Shown here: positions 1-9,655 of the stretch, in pieces | Layout of the letters: every line of letters starts with the position of its first letter | How positions within the stretch are numbered: the stretch's first letter is position 1 | From: Flavobacteriales bacterium | GTDB lineage: Bacteria; Bacteroidota; Bacteroidia; Flavobacteriales_F; PHOS-HE28 | Direction: 5' to 3' | Assembly: GCA_016788205.1 (NCBI GenBank) | Contig: JAEUTA010000015.1 | Span: 1 to 44,314 of the forward strand | Length of the DNA stretch: 44,314 bases | Notes under the pieces: model-generated | The model's input: the letters and a program-made list of their open reading frames with translations, nothing else | Told to the model about the DNA's origin: nothing | Databases searched by the model: none | Translations under genes and position numbers: made by a program

Positions 1-3000
1 TCTGCACCACGTAGTTGGTGCCGGGCTCCACCAGTTCCCAGGTGGTCTGGGCCGGGTTGCCGTCGGTCTGGAACTCCAGGGTCAGCGCGTTGCTGCACGC
101 AACGGGGTCCTGGCCTTCGCACTCGCAATCGCCGTTAACGATGCCGGAGTTGAACAAGGGGCCCGCGTAGCAAGGTTCGCCCTGCTGGCCAAGCGCACAA
201 GGGCCTTCGATGGACCATTCCAGGTTGAAGTCGCCCGTTGTTGTTCCATCCTGTATCCAATACACCGTCCGTGTCGTGCCGGTGTTATTCGTCCAAGTGA
301 ATTCGGAGAGGTCCGCTTCGCAAGCCAGTTCCGTGGAACCCGGGCATGTTGTACCGTAGAGGATGGAAACGTTGGCTGCGTAGTCGTGCGCCGCGAAGAA
401 TTGGATCGTTGATCCAGCGCCAACGGGATACGACAGGATCACGTCGCCACCATTGAACGTGCCACAACCGTGCACGGAGATATCGTTGTTCGTTCCCGTT
501 GTGGATCCGAAGTAGGGACTGGTCTCCGTGGATAGATCGATCACACGGGTGCAATCATCGCCGTTGATGATGGTGAATTGAACGGGTGTTCCATTGGTGC
601 TGTACACGCCCGCACTACATGCATTGCGCACGTACACATCGTAGATCACATCCATGTCCAGCCCGTTGAGCACGGTACTGGTCCCACTCACGGGAACAAC
701 GGTGCCCCCACCTGCACTTCCGCCGGTGCCCGGGGTGAAGCCGGTCGCCCCGTACTCCACGATCACGTTGCCGCTGCATGTCGCATCCCAGCTTACACTG
801 GCCGTGGTATTACCTGTGACAGCGCTGGCGATGTTGCTCACCGCGTTGCACGGTGCGGCCCCTGTCACGTAGCTGTAATTCCAGATGTAGACCGGTCCAC
901 CAGCACCAGCGCCTTCAACCTGCATGTATACGCGTTGTGTAGTGCACGTGGTGTTCATCCAGGTCACCTGTCCATTCGCATCAGCCAATGGTGCGGTGGT
1001 GAAATAGCTCGTGCCGCAGCCCAGTTGGACATCACCGGGGCAGGCACCACCGTAGCGGAGCACCATGCCGCCGCCACCGATGTTCTGTACGGTGAACGAG
1101 AGCGTTGCACCGGCCGCCACATCGTGGTAGAGCAGAACATCCGGTCCGGGAGCGCTCACGCTACACGCCGTTGTGCCGTAGGTGTTGGTCGCGTTGGCGG
1201 TGGTGGCCGAGGGAGAGATCGGCGTATCACCCGCAGTAGATCCCGCGAAGTTGATGGCGGAGGCACAGAAGTCACCGGCAACGATGGAGAAGCTCATCGG
1301 GCCTGCGTTCGAGCTGAAGCCATCAACGCCGCAGTTGCGGCGCACGTAGGCCTGGTAGTTGCCATTGGCCAGTCCGGTGATGGACGTGGAGGTTCCGGTG
1401 ATGGAGCTAACGACCGTGCCGGTGCCCAGCGCGAAACCGGAGAGGCCGTATTCCACCACGTAGGTACCCGTGCAGGAAGCGCAGGTCCAGCTCAGGTTCA
1501 CAGCGCCAGCATCGACCACCGAAGCGATCGGGGCGGTCGGTGCAGGGCAGGCAGCGGCAGGGATGATGCGGAAGTTGTCCACGCCGATATCGTTGCCGGT
1601 CGCAGCAGCGCCAGCGGTACCGCGCAGCCGGATAACGGTGTTGGCCGAGGTGGAGCCGATGGTGAATTGTTTCGTCTCCCAGGTGTTGAGCGGCGTTGAT
1701 GTCAACGTGGAGCCCACCTGTGTGAAGTTGGTGCCACCATTCGTGGATACCCAAACGCTCATGTTGCCGTTGCCAGCGGAGTTGATGTACTCGAAGCGAA
1801 GGGTTTCATTACCTGTTGCGGCGGACATATTGATGTGGAAGTCCAGCGTTCCAACGACGGAAGACCCTTGACGGCTGTGGAATCGGGCGGCGGGTAGCGT
1901 AACAGCGACCGCATCGGGGTTGGTAGCCACCGTGGTAGAGAAGAAACCGCCGCTCGTGTTGTTCCAACCCGAGGACACTTGCGATGCGTTGCTTGCGCGC
2001 CAGGTGCCCGGGCCGAATGCGGGTGAATTCTTCCAATGGTTCGATGCCGCCGTGGGTACATCGCCCGTGCTGCACCGGTTACCCCAGCTCGCGAAGGCTT
2101 CGTTGTATTGAGCGCCGGCGTAGGTGAAGTAGGTGGCAGCTGGTTCCGATACCAGGAGTTGGATCGGGGTGCTGCTCACCACATCGGGTCCGGTGCTGCA
2201 GGTCACCTGGCAGCGGAACCACGTGGTAATGGTCAGTGCGGGTGTCTGGTGTGTGGGGATATTGGTGCCCACGTTCGTCCAGGTGTCCACGCCGTTCGGG
2301 CTGGATTGCCATTGGTAGGAGACACCCGAACCGATCGTCGGGTTCTGCATGCTCAAGGCGCTGGTGTACCCGGAGCAGCCGGAGCTGACCGTTGCCAGCG
2401 TATTGCCCGGTGTAGGCGTAACACAGGGGGCGGGTGGCGCGAAGTTGTACACGCGACCGGTACCGGGCCATGCATCGGCCGAGAGATCGTTCGTGTTGCT
2501 CACCGTGTGGTTGGAGAGGATGTTCAGGAAGTTCGTGGACGTTGCACCGCCGATCGCCAGGAAGTTCTTCCACGGCGATGTGATACCGCCACTGCCGTAA
2601 CGGAACTCGATGGCATTGGTGCCTTCGAACAACGACGCCTGGAAAGTGCAGAGCTGCCCGCCATCCCAGGAGTAGTTCTGATGCACCCACTGCACGGTGA
2701 GGATCCGGTCAGGAGCCGTTCCTTCCACCTTGTAGCTGGCCGAGCTTGCGGCTTGATCACCATCAACGCTGAAAGGAAGGATCACGGGTGGGTTGCCGTA
2801 CAGGTTCTGCACTTGGAAATCCTGGATCACGGTGCCGCCCAGCCGGATACCACCATAGTTGTTGGCGGAGAACTGTGTGTAGGCGGTCCCTTCGTAGATG
2901 AACGAGAATCCGATGGAAGTGACAGCGGAGTTGAAACCACCTTGTGCCACCAGCACCGTGGATCCGCTCATATCCCGCAACGCGCCGCCTGTGCTTGTGG

Positions 3001-3127
3001 TGAAGGAGTAGAGGTTCGCTGTCTGCGCGTTCGCATTGCCGAGCACTAGCCCGTAGAAGAGTGTTGCCGCTCCCAAGCGCCGCGCGTGGCGCACAAGGAA
3101 TTCGGGTATCGCGTACGTTTTGTTCAT
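1..3127 (-). CDS. Large secreted multidomain protein (Ig-like and fibronectin III-like repeats), 3' end outside the window
   Basis: The frame is open from an ATG at 3127 to base 1 (1042 codons), so the C-terminus is missing. I checked the frame near positions 130, 1750 and 2315 and saw no frameshift. The N-terminus (MNKTYAIPEF, then a hydrophobic stretch ending NANAQ) is a signal peptide. A beta-rich region with SFIYEGTAYTQFSANNYGG follows, typical of Bacteroidota surface proteins, then an Ig-like segment around YQWQSSPNGVDTW. At least two FN3-like units contain VEYG and end in Y(Q/D)(A/V)YVRN(A)C or similar, alternating with Cys-rich DFCASAINF and DDCTRVIDL segments that resemble pre-peptidase-type modules. 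A T9SS sorting domain would be expected beyond the window edge (inference). A small hairpin (3164-3179) and a weak TACATTGC promoter-like site (3184-3191) lie upstream. The exact ligand or function is unknown. Confidence 0.85.
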   Translation of the reverse strand, partial: MNKTYAIPEFLVRHARRLGAATLFYGLVLGNANAQTANLYSFTTSTGGALRDMSGSTVLVAQGGFNSAVTSIGFSFIYEGTAYTQFSANNYGGIRLGGTVIQDFQVQNLYGNPPVILPFSVDGDQAASSASYKVEGTAPDRILTVQWVHQNYSWDGGQLCTFQASLFEGTNAIEFRYGSGGITSPWKNFLAIGGATSTNFLNILSNHTVSNTNDLSADAWPGTGRVYNFAPPAPCVTPTPGNTLATVSSGCSGYTSALSMQNPTIGSGVSYQWQSSPNGVDTWTNVGTNIPTHQTPALTITTWFRCQVTCSTGPDVVSSTPIQLLVSEPAATYFTYAGAQYNEAFASWGNRCSTGDVPTAASNHWKNSPAFGPGTWRASNASQVSSGWNNTSGGFFSTTVATNPDAVAVTLPAARFHSRQGSSVVGTLDFHINMSAATGNETLRFEYINSAGNGNMSVWVSTNGGTNFTQVGSTLTSTPLNTWETKQFTIGSTSANTVIRLRGTAGAAATGNDIGVDNFRIIPAAACPAPTAPIASVVDAGAVNLSWTCASCTGTYVVEYGLSGFALGTGTVVSSITGTSTSITGLANGNYQAYVRRNCGVDGFSSNAGPMSFSIVAGDFCASAINFAGSTAGDTPISPSATTANATNTYGTTACSVSAPGPDVLLYHDVAAGATLSFTVQNIGGGGMVLRYGGACPGDVQLGCGTSYFTTAPLADANGQVTWMNTTCTTQRVYMQVEGAGAGGPVYIWNYSYVTGAAPCNAVSNIASAVTGNTTASVSWDATCSGNVIVEYGATGFTPGTGGSAGGGTVVPVSGTSTVLNGLDMDVIYDVYVRNACSAGVYSTNGTPVQFTIINGDDCTRVIDLSTETSPYFGSTTGTNNDISVHGCGTFNGGDVILSYPVGAGSTIQFFAAHDYAANVSILYGTTCPGSTELACEADLSEFTWTNNTGTTRTVYWIQDGTTTGDFNLEWSIEGPCALGQQGEPCYAGPLFNSGIVNGDCECEGQDPVACSNALTLEFQTDGNPAQTTWELVEPGTNYVVQ

Positions 3128-3334
3128 GGTGATGGGTGAGCGTTGGTTGATGAACAGGTGAGAACGCCGTGATCGGCGTGTGGGCAATGTATCGGGGTGC
3201 TTCAGCCCTCTTCCGACGGACGGGGTGGAACGTTCATGTTGATCCGGAAGAATGAAGGATGTAGTGGCCGCATCAATGTCGCGGCGATCGCTCGCGACGC
3301 ACACGATCGATCTCAACAGGATCTTCGAGCACTC

Positions 3335-5041
3335 CTATGGCCTGCCGTTGCTAAGGATGGTCAGTGTCCCTGTCACGGGTCCCTGCGAACGATCACTGAT
3401 GATCTCATAGAAATACGTGCCATCGGAGACCCCTGTGGCGCGCCACGTATTGTTATAGTTGCGCGATTCGAACACCACCTGCCCCCAACGATTGAAGACG
3501 GTGACGGTGTGTTTCGAGCGTTGGAGCCCGTCGATCACCCATGCATCGTTGTTCCCGTCGTTGTTCGGCGTGATCACGTTCGGTACGAAGATCCCACAGC
3601 CGGAATGCACGTTGATGTCCAATGTGGTCGTGCGCGGACACTCATCCGTGGCGGTTACGGTGTAGGAGCCATTCTCCAGGCCGGGAACGAAGGTGTGGTC
3701 GCCAATATCACCGTTCTCCCAACTTGTAGTGATCGCTCCAAGCCCACCGTTCACCGAGGCATCCAGGCGAACACTGTCCTGGTCACATCCCAGTTGTAGA
3801 TCCGTGGATATGATCTCCAAAGGCACGTAGTCCAATAGGTCGATGGTGATGGAATCGGTAACGGTGAACCCACAGCTCGATGTCCACGTGGCCATGATGG
3901 TGAGCGTCTCCGAGTCCTCTGGCAGTTCATCGCTGATGGCAGAGAGGGGGAAGGAGTTCGTCGTCATTCCCGCCGGAATGGTGATGCTGTTCTGCTGGCC
4001 TGAAATGTCGGTCGCATCCACGTCGTTGCCGGAATAGGTCAGGATGATGTTGGCATCCATGCTTCGTGCCGGTACCTCCAGTGCGATGAGCGCATCACCG
4101 CAACCTTCGGTGAGCGTTCCATCGCGCTGTGGTGTTGTAGCACTGATGGTGACCGCACTATTGGAAGAGAAGCTCCCCCCTTCGATGAACACGGCTGAAT
4201 CCAGGCTCGCATCGCCGGCATGTGCGATGGCGATCTTGATGTGGTAGGTCTGTCCGCATTGCACCGCGGCTCCGGTTCGGATGGGTACGGTGAATCCATC
4301 GAGCTCCACGGTGGGCCCCCCGGCGTTGTCGATGTAGTACACGGAGTTCGTCTGCCAGTTCGGGTCTGAAGCACTACATCCGGAAGCACCGCCGCCAAGC
4401 ACCCCGGGGCTACCGCTGTTCACGGTGTTGATCGCGATCGGGATAACGGAATTGGGCAGCACGCCCAGGTTCACCGCATCATTGGAGAACGGACCGTTCA
4501 AACCTGGACCGCTCAGGAAGAAGCCGAAGACATCGTTGTATTGTGAGCATACGTACTCGGGATATTCCTCCGATCCGAAAACGAAACGGAAGCTCACGGA
4601 ATCACCGGTCGGGACGAAGTCGAATTCGAGCACAGCGACACAGCGTTGCATGGTCTCTATTAGGGCGAGGTCGGGGTCGGCCACGTTCACCGGTGCGCTC
4701 GGCGATACGGTGAGGCTGCTGTTCTGGTTGGAGCCGGTCACGCCCACGACGCGTCCGGTGGCCAGCACGATACCATCGTTCAGTCCGATGTTCGATGTAG
4801 AACCGTTGAACGCACCGATCTGGTCATTGATCGTATTCGCCGGTGCGCCATTGAAGGTGAGGTTGCTCACGGTGATGCCCTGGCCTACCAGGATATCATT
4901 CACGAGGGCCGCCGGCGTATAGGTGGTATTGACGTTGAGTTGCGCGCATACCAGCTGCGCGAGGAACAACGCATGAAGTGTTGCTATGGCGTTCCGGAGG
5001 GAGGAGCCACGTTTGTGTGAAGCTGGGCAGGCGGAATTCAT
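3335..5041 (-). CDS. Choice-of-anchor L / gliding motility-associated C-terminal domain protein
   Basis: A secreted T9SS cargo protein of 568 aa from the ATG at 5041. The frame also extends to a TTG at 5101, but the ATG gives a better signal peptide (NAIATLHALFLAQLVCAQ). The first half matches the choice-of-anchor L pattern seen in many Bacteroidota: a VNTTYTP start, GLNDGIVLATG, and later FRFVFGSEEYPEYV. The last ~90 residues begin FVPNVITPNNDGNNDAW and continue VFNRWGQVVFESRNY, the CHU_C/TIGR04131 gliding-motility C-terminal domain used for T9SS export and surface attachment. It lies 75 bp downstream of the PKD protein gene and probably shares its transcript. Its substrate or partner cannot be told from sequence. 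Confidence 0.88.
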   Translation of the reverse strand: MNSACPASHKRGSSLRNAIATLHALFLAQLVCAQLNVNTTYTPAALVNDILVGQGITVSNLTFNGAPANTINDQIGAFNGSTSNIGLNDGIVLATGRVVGVTGSNQNSSLTVSPSAPVNVADPDLALIETMQRCVAVLEFDFVPTGDSVSFRFVFGSEEYPEYVCSQYNDVFGFFLSGPGLNGPFSNDAVNLGVLPNSVIPIAINTVNSGSPGVLGGGASGCSASDPNWQTNSVYYIDNAGGPTVELDGFTVPIRTGAAVQCGQTYHIKIAIAHAGDASLDSAVFIEGGSFSSNSAVTISATTPQRDGTLTEGCGDALIALEVPARSMDANIILTYSGNDVDATDISGQQNSITIPAGMTTNSFPLSAISDELPEDSETLTIMATWTSSCGFTVTDSITIDLLDYVPLEIISTDLQLGCDQDSVRLDASVNGGLGAITTSWENGDIGDHTFVPGLENGSYTVTATDECPRTTTLDINVHSGCGIFVPNVITPNNDGNNDAWVIDGLQRSKHTVTVFNRWGQVVFESRNYNNTWRATGVSDGTYFYEIISDRSQGPVTGTLTILSNGRP

Positions 5042-5116
5042 CGACTGCCAAAATCCTTCATCCTTACGTAGCCTGCGATGCGGACGGGGCGGTCCGTTCA
5101 ACGCGGTGTGGATAAG

Positions 5117-7774
5117 CTAGCGCAGCACGGTAACGTGCCCGGTGTATTCGCGCATGATCCCGTCCACGCCGTTCCGCGAACGTAGCTTCCAGATGTAGAC
5201 ATCGGTCTTGGGCTCGGCCCCGTTCACGCGACCATCCCAACCGATGGAAGGATCGCTGGATCGGAATACTTCCTGGCCCCACCGATCGAAGATGCGCATG
5301 TCATGGTCCCGCTGAACATCGTCGCGGATGATCGGAAGGAAGATACCGTTGATCGCGTCGCCATCCGGGGTGAAGGCGTTCGGTGCGTACACGCTATGAA
5401 CACCGTCTATCGTGACGGGGAGGATGATCGTATCCGTGCATCCATGCTCGTTCGTAACGGTCAATCGGACCGGATAGGTACCTGCTCGATCGTTCGGGTA
5501 GCGCACCACGGTGGTGGTATTGGCGGAGGCTTCAGGAGTGCCTGCCGGGAAGTGCCAGTCCCAGTCGATGGCATCTTCACTGGAATTGTCAATGAAGGTG
5601 ATCTCCGGCCGATAGAAGTCCGTGGGTTGTGGGCCGAATGTGAAATGAGCTATTGGTGATGGGTCCACGTGCACCAGGTGGAACAGGGTGGTATCCCCTT
5701 CGCAACCCGCCGGGGAGTTCACCGTTAGGGAAACGGTGTAGGTTCCACTGGTGACGTATGTATGCTGCGCGGCACAGTCGGGAGACGTGGTGCCATCACC
5801 AAAGGCCCAGAAACAGCCACCGATCATACCGGGGTCGGTGGTATTGGTGAACTGCACGTCGAGGGGCGCACATCCGGAATCGGGTTCCACGAAGAAGGTG
5901 ACCACCGGAAGGCCGTACGCGGTGATGGCATTGGTCTTCGTATGCGTGGCACTGCAACCGAGCGTGTTCGTCATGGTCAGTGCAACGGAGTATACACCCG
6001 GCGAGGTGTACAATGCGATCGCATCGTGCGTGGTGGCGGTCTGTCCGTTGCCAAGATCCCAGAAGGCCGTCTGTTCCTCCTGCCCCGGCGTGTCATTCTC
6101 GAAGCGGACCTCGAGCGGTATACAGCCACTGTCCGTTGTGAACGAGAAGTCCGGCTCCGGCGTGGGTATGATCTCTACCAGCTGTGACATCAGCGTATCG
6201 TCCGCACAGCCGAAGGCATTGCTCACCGAGAGCAGCACGTTGTAAGTGCCGGCAGCGGAATAGGCATGTATGGTAGGGCACGCATCGGATAGTGTGCCGT
6301 CGCCTAACGACCAGGCACAGGTGTAGGTATCCGCTGGGACGCTGGTATCGGTGAATGTGATCGGCTCGCCCACGCAGGCCTCGGTAAGGCTCGGTTGGAA
6401 CGCTGCCTGTGGTGTCGGGTGAACCAGGATCAGATCTTGGAACAGGCTATCCCTGGCACAGCCCGATGGGGATGTCACTGTCAATCGTACGTCGTAGCTG
6501 CCTGGCAGTTCGTACGTATGTGCTGGGTTCGTAAGGGCAGTGGTCGTTCCATCGCCCAAGTCCCACTCCAACGTGCCGCTCATCACCGGATCGGTCATGT
6601 TCATGAACTCCACGTTGAGCGGCGCGCACCCTTCGGTGGGCGTAGCGTTCAGCAGGGGCTGCGGATAAGCGACCTCGACTTCGGCTTCTGCAAGTTTGCA
6701 TGCACCGTTGGGGCTTACCGCGCGGATGGCATAGACGCCTTCCTCAAGGCCCAGTGCCGAAGCCGCCAGTGTAGTCGTGGTCTCCCCTACGATCGCCGCG
6801 CCGTTCAGGTACCATTGGTAGCTGTTCATCGGCTCGAAGGGTTCGGCGGTCAGCACCAGGTCGTCCGTACAGGGGCTTCCCACGAAGTTCACGGTTAGCT
6901 CTACGGGTTCCAGCGAGAAGCCGTCCACGAAGAAGTACGGCCACGTCTGGCTGGTGGAGATATAGTCTGCCGGTATGGGGCAGGCGGGACCGAACATGAT
7001 CGCGGCCACGTCGAATGTTGGCGTGAAGGTGACCGATAGTTCCTGCCAGGCGTTAACGGGATCGTAGGTAACATGTCCCAGTTCGGTCCACCCCAATTCC
7101 GTTGGACAATAATTGGCCGGTAGCGGGTTGCCGAAGACCGGGTCGTAGAACACATAAGGAGCCGTCGGACAAGTGGAAAAGCCGTAGATCGTCAGGTCTA
7201 TCGGCCCGAAGTTCACCGGATAGGAGATGCCCATGTTGATCGTTGGCGACATATGGGAACGGGTGGCGGCCACATCGAACTCCAACTCGTAAAGCTGCCC
7301 GGTGATCATGGGAGCGTTCAGGCAATTGGTAAGGATCTCGTAGTAGCTGGTGCTGCCGCTCCAATCCGTGAAAGCACCGAAGCCAGCTGCTGCAGAGCCG
7401 TCCGGTACCGGCTGCGGCAGGGCGGGGGGCATGAATCCGCAGGCGAAGTACTCCGCCGTTGCGGATACCATGTAGTCCATCCAGCCCGTAGCGCAAGAGA
7501 GGTAGTCGTTCGGATTCATGCTCACCCCTTGTGGGCAGCACGTGTTATCCTCGAAGGAACCGTTCGTGATCAACGAAGGTTGCGGGGCCACCAGGTCGCA
7601 TGGGCAGGCCATCGGGTCGTTCAGATCAACAAGTCCATTGCCATCGTCGTCCACCCCGTTGTCACAGATCTCCTGGGCGGAGACCACTCCAGCGAACAGG
7701 GTGAAGAGGAGCATAGCCCATGACCGCAGTGGCCATGGGCTATTCGTAAAGTGATATCCGTATGGAGGATGCAA
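5117..7774 (-). CDS. Multi-PKD-domain T9SS protein with gliding motility-associated C-terminal domain
   Basis: A secreted protein of 885 aa from a TTG at 7774; an in-frame ATG at 7714 would remove 20 residues but leave a signal peptide with no positive n-region. After the signal peptide comes CDNGVDDDGNGLVDLNDP, an Asp-rich putative metal-binding motif common at the start of Bacteroidota secreted proteins. Residues ~80-290 resemble a carbohydrate-binding-like beta module (SLITNGSFED). Four PKD domains follow with WDLGDG, WSLGDG, WDLGNG and WAFGDG cores, plus a degenerate fifth (WDWHFP). The C-terminus (YAPNAFTPDGDAINGIF, then IFDRWGQEVFRS) is the CHU_C T9SS signal. It lies 14 bp downstream of the type A protein gene, so the genes probably form an operon. 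A hairpin covers the alternative ATG. Confidence 0.87.
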   Translation of the reverse strand: MHPPYGYHFTNSPWPLRSWAMLLFTLFAGVVSAQEICDNGVDDDGNGLVDLNDPMACPCDLVAPQPSLITNGSFEDNTCCPQGVSMNPNDYLSCATGWMDYMVSATAEYFACGFMPPALPQPVPDGSAAAGFGAFTDWSGSTSYYEILTNCLNAPMITGQLYELEFDVAATRSHMSPTINMGISYPVNFGPIDLTIYGFSTCPTAPYVFYDPVFGNPLPANYCPTELGWTELGHVTYDPVNAWQELSVTFTPTFDVAAIMFGPACPIPADYISTSQTWPYFFVDGFSLEPVELTVNFVGSPCTDDLVLTAEPFEPMNSYQWYLNGAAIVGETTTTLAASALGLEEGVYAIRAVSPNGACKLAEAEVEVAYPQPLLNATPTEGCAPLNVEFMNMTDPVMSGTLEWDLGDGTTTALTNPAHTYELPGSYDVRLTVTSPSGCARDSLFQDLILVHPTPQAAFQPSLTEACVGEPITFTDTSVPADTYTCAWSLGDGTLSDACPTIHAYSAAGTYNVLLSVSNAFGCADDTLMSQLVEIIPTPEPDFSFTTDSGCIPLEVRFENDTPGQEEQTAFWDLGNGQTATTHDAIALYTSPGVYSVALTMTNTLGCSATHTKTNAITAYGLPVVTFFVEPDSGCAPLDVQFTNTTDPGMIGGCFWAFGDGTTSPDCAAQHTYVTSGTYTVSLTVNSPAGCEGDTTLFHLVHVDPSPIAHFTFGPQPTDFYRPEITFIDNSSEDAIDWDWHFPAGTPEASANTTTVVRYPNDRAGTYPVRLTVTNEHGCTDTIILPVTIDGVHSVYAPNAFTPDGDAINGIFLPIIRDDVQRDHDMRIFDRWGQEVFRSSDPSIGWDGRVNGAEPKTDVYIWKLRSRNGVDGIMREYTGHVTVLR
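7713..7743 (-). promoter_or_regulatory. Hairpin overlapping the alternative ATG of the PKD protein gene
   Basis: Perfect 10-bp arms ATAGCCCATG (7713-7722) and CATGGGCTAT (7734-7743) are separated by 11 nt. In the minus-strand mRNA the second arm ends in ...GGGCTAT, and the ATG at 7714 begins inside it, so that start codon would be paired. Either translation begins upstream at the TTG (7774), making this coding sequence, or the hairpin limits initiation. The sequence shows the pairing; the regulatory role is inference. Confidence 0.4.
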
Positions 7775-7788
7775 TGCTCCTTAGTACG

Positions 7789-9561
7789 TCATTCGTAGAT
7801 GGCTACCTGTGCGCGTGCGAAACCGCCATTGGCCAGTTGCACGCGTAAGGTGTACATGCCGTTGGCGAGGCCCTGGGCAGCGATGGGTTGTTGCTGCGTA
7901 TGGAGGTTGTTCAGCCGGAGCACCTCGCGGCCACGAGCGTCCATCAGCTGCACGCTGGTGATCACCTGTTCGCCGGAACGGATGGTGAAGTCGCCATTTG
8001 AGGGAGAAGGATAGACGTCCACCGCGAAGGCCGCCGCTTGTTCCGCCATGCCCACGCCGATGGAGACCTCCTCGCAGGTGGTAGCCTCGCCACAATCGCC
8101 ATAGGCGGTAAGACATACGGTGTATTCACCAGCTTCGGCGTAGGTGTGCACTGGGGATCCTTCTTCGCTCACGGTACCATCGCCAAAATCCCACAGGTAG
8201 CTACCTGCTCCGCTGCTGGTGTTGGAGAAGGTGAATTGGTAGCCCACGTTCGTTGTTTCGTAGGCGGCCGCCACCGCACAGCAGGGGTTGAAGGTGCTCA
8301 CTACCACGGCTTCCGTACCCAGGGTGTAGTTGAAGGCTTCGAAGCCTGATCCGGTGAGGCTGGTGAAAGGTGTTACGATCGCGACGTCCTCGGTCCAAGG
8401 CAGATTGAGCTCCAGGTTGTTGCAGTGCGCGTTCAGTTCGACATCGGTACGGATCAGCATGCCGCTCCAATCGGTGGTGCCACTGTTGGTGAAGCCGAGG
8501 ATGGCAAGTGTGCCATCGCCCATGTCGAACATGGCCGTTCCATTATCAGAGCCGGTACCGCCGAAGAGTTTGGATCGCAGCAAGGTGCCATCCGCAGCGA
8601 ACGTTCCCCACGCGATCTCGTAATCGCCAGCGGCGCCCTCAACGTACTGCGGGTGCGCCAGATACGTCACCCCACCATCCGCAGCGGGTGTGAGCGATAC
8701 CGTTTCGATACCCTGTTGAAGAACGCGTGTCCAAAGGTGCGTGCCTGTGCTGGAGATCTTGGTGATGAAGGCTGTCACATCGCCGGTGAAGTAGCCGAGC
8801 GAACGCCCCCCGATGTAGAGGTCACCAGTGGAACTTTCGGCTACGCAGTACGCTTCGTCCACACCACCACCGCTGCTGATGCTGCGCGCCCAGAGTTCGT
8901 TCCCCAATGCATCGGTGCGTACGAGGTAGCCCGATGGAGCGAAGCCGGTTCCGAGGCCATCGCCGTAGCCCACCAGAGCATATCCTCCATCCGCCAGGGG
9001 TGCGGCTTGGTACGCCCAATCCCATCCGGTAGTGCCGTAGGAGCGCATCCATTGGATCGTGCCTTGCTCGTTCAGGCGCGCCAGGGTCATGTCGTACTGG
9101 TTGCCGCCAGCATCGGAACGTCCGGTGGCGACGAACCCTCCATGGGCGGCCCGCATGTAGTGGAAGGCGTTGGAACTGCCAGCGTCCACGCGTTTCGCAT
9201 CCAGCAAGGTCCCGTCGAGCCCGATCCGGAGCAGGAGGCCATCGCGTGAATTGGTGCCTACACCCATGGTGTAGCCTGCTACAAGGATGCCTTCGGGCCC
9301 TACGGAGATACCGTTACCGTACAGGCCGTCCTCGGTGAACAGAGGATACTTGTTGGTCCACACGTGATCGCCTTCTGGAGAGAGGCGCGTCACCTGGATA
9401 TCCCCTTCGTTCACCGATGCGATGACGAAATGGTTCTCACTGTCCCGCGCCACCCCGGCGATGTACAGGGCGCCGGGCATGGTGATGACCCGTTCGAAGG
9501 GCTCTTGCGCGAGCACGGGAACACTGAGTGAGAGGAGGAGCGAGAGCGAAGTGATACGCAT
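7789..9561 (-). CDS. T9SS type A sorting domain protein with PKD domain
   Basis: A secreted protein of 590 aa. I chose the ATG at 9561 because it starts a clean signal peptide (MRITSLSLLLSLSVPVLAQ); the frame remains open to 9639. Residues ~20-400 contain repeated strands of the form GDIQVTRLSPEGDHVW, GLLLRIGLDGTLLDA and MTLARLNEQGTIQW, resembling the beta-propeller-like repeats of many Bacteroidota secreted proteins. One PKD domain follows (SYLWDFGDGTVSEEGSPVHT). The last ~75 residues (VDVYPSPSNGDFTI, then QGLANGMYTLRV) are a type A T9SS sorting domain. It is the first of the secreted genes read leftward and lies just downstream of the LytTR regulator gene. Its specific role is unknown. Confidence 0.88.
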   Translation of the reverse strand: MRITSLSLLLSLSVPVLAQEPFERVITMPGALYIAGVARDSENHFVIASVNEGDIQVTRLSPEGDHVWTNKYPLFTEDGLYGNGISVGPEGILVAGYTMGVGTNSRDGLLLRIGLDGTLLDAKRVDAGSSNAFHYMRAAHGGFVATGRSDAGGNQYDMTLARLNEQGTIQWMRSYGTTGWDWAYQAAPLADGGYALVGYGDGLGTGFAPSGYLVRTDALGNELWARSISSGGGVDEAYCVAESSTGDLYIGGRSLGYFTGDVTAFITKISSTGTHLWTRVLQQGIETVSLTPAADGGVTYLAHPQYVEGAAGDYEIAWGTFAADGTLLRSKLFGGTGSDNGTAMFDMGDGTLAILGFTNSGTTDWSGMLIRTDVELNAHCNNLELNLPWTEDVAIVTPFTSLTGSGFEAFNYTLGTEAVVVSTFNPCCAVAAAYETTNVGYQFTFSNTSSGAGSYLWDFGDGTVSEEGSPVHTYAEAGEYTVCLTAYGDCGEATTCEEVSIGVGMAEQAAAFAVDVYPSPSNGDFTIRSGEQVITSVQLMDARGREVLRLNNLHTQQQPIAAQGLANGMYTLRVQLANGGFARAQVAIYE

Positions 9562-9655
9562 CGATGCGAGGTGTTTGGGCAAAGCTGTGGAAGTGCGTTG
9601 AGAGCGGCACGCACGTTCATCCCAGGCTGAACGGACCACCCCGTCCGCCCCGGTG

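Noticed and set aside
578..1699. 373-aa open frame on the plus strand opposite the first secreted gene
   Set aside because: The minus frame is continuous through the region with Ig/FN3-like repeats, while this frame shows no family motif or start context.
3278..3298. Near-palindromic GTCGCG..CGCGAC around GCGATCGC in the gap between the first two secreted genes
   Set aside because: Only six or seven pairs form and there is no T tract or relation to a start; too weak to call a terminator or operator.
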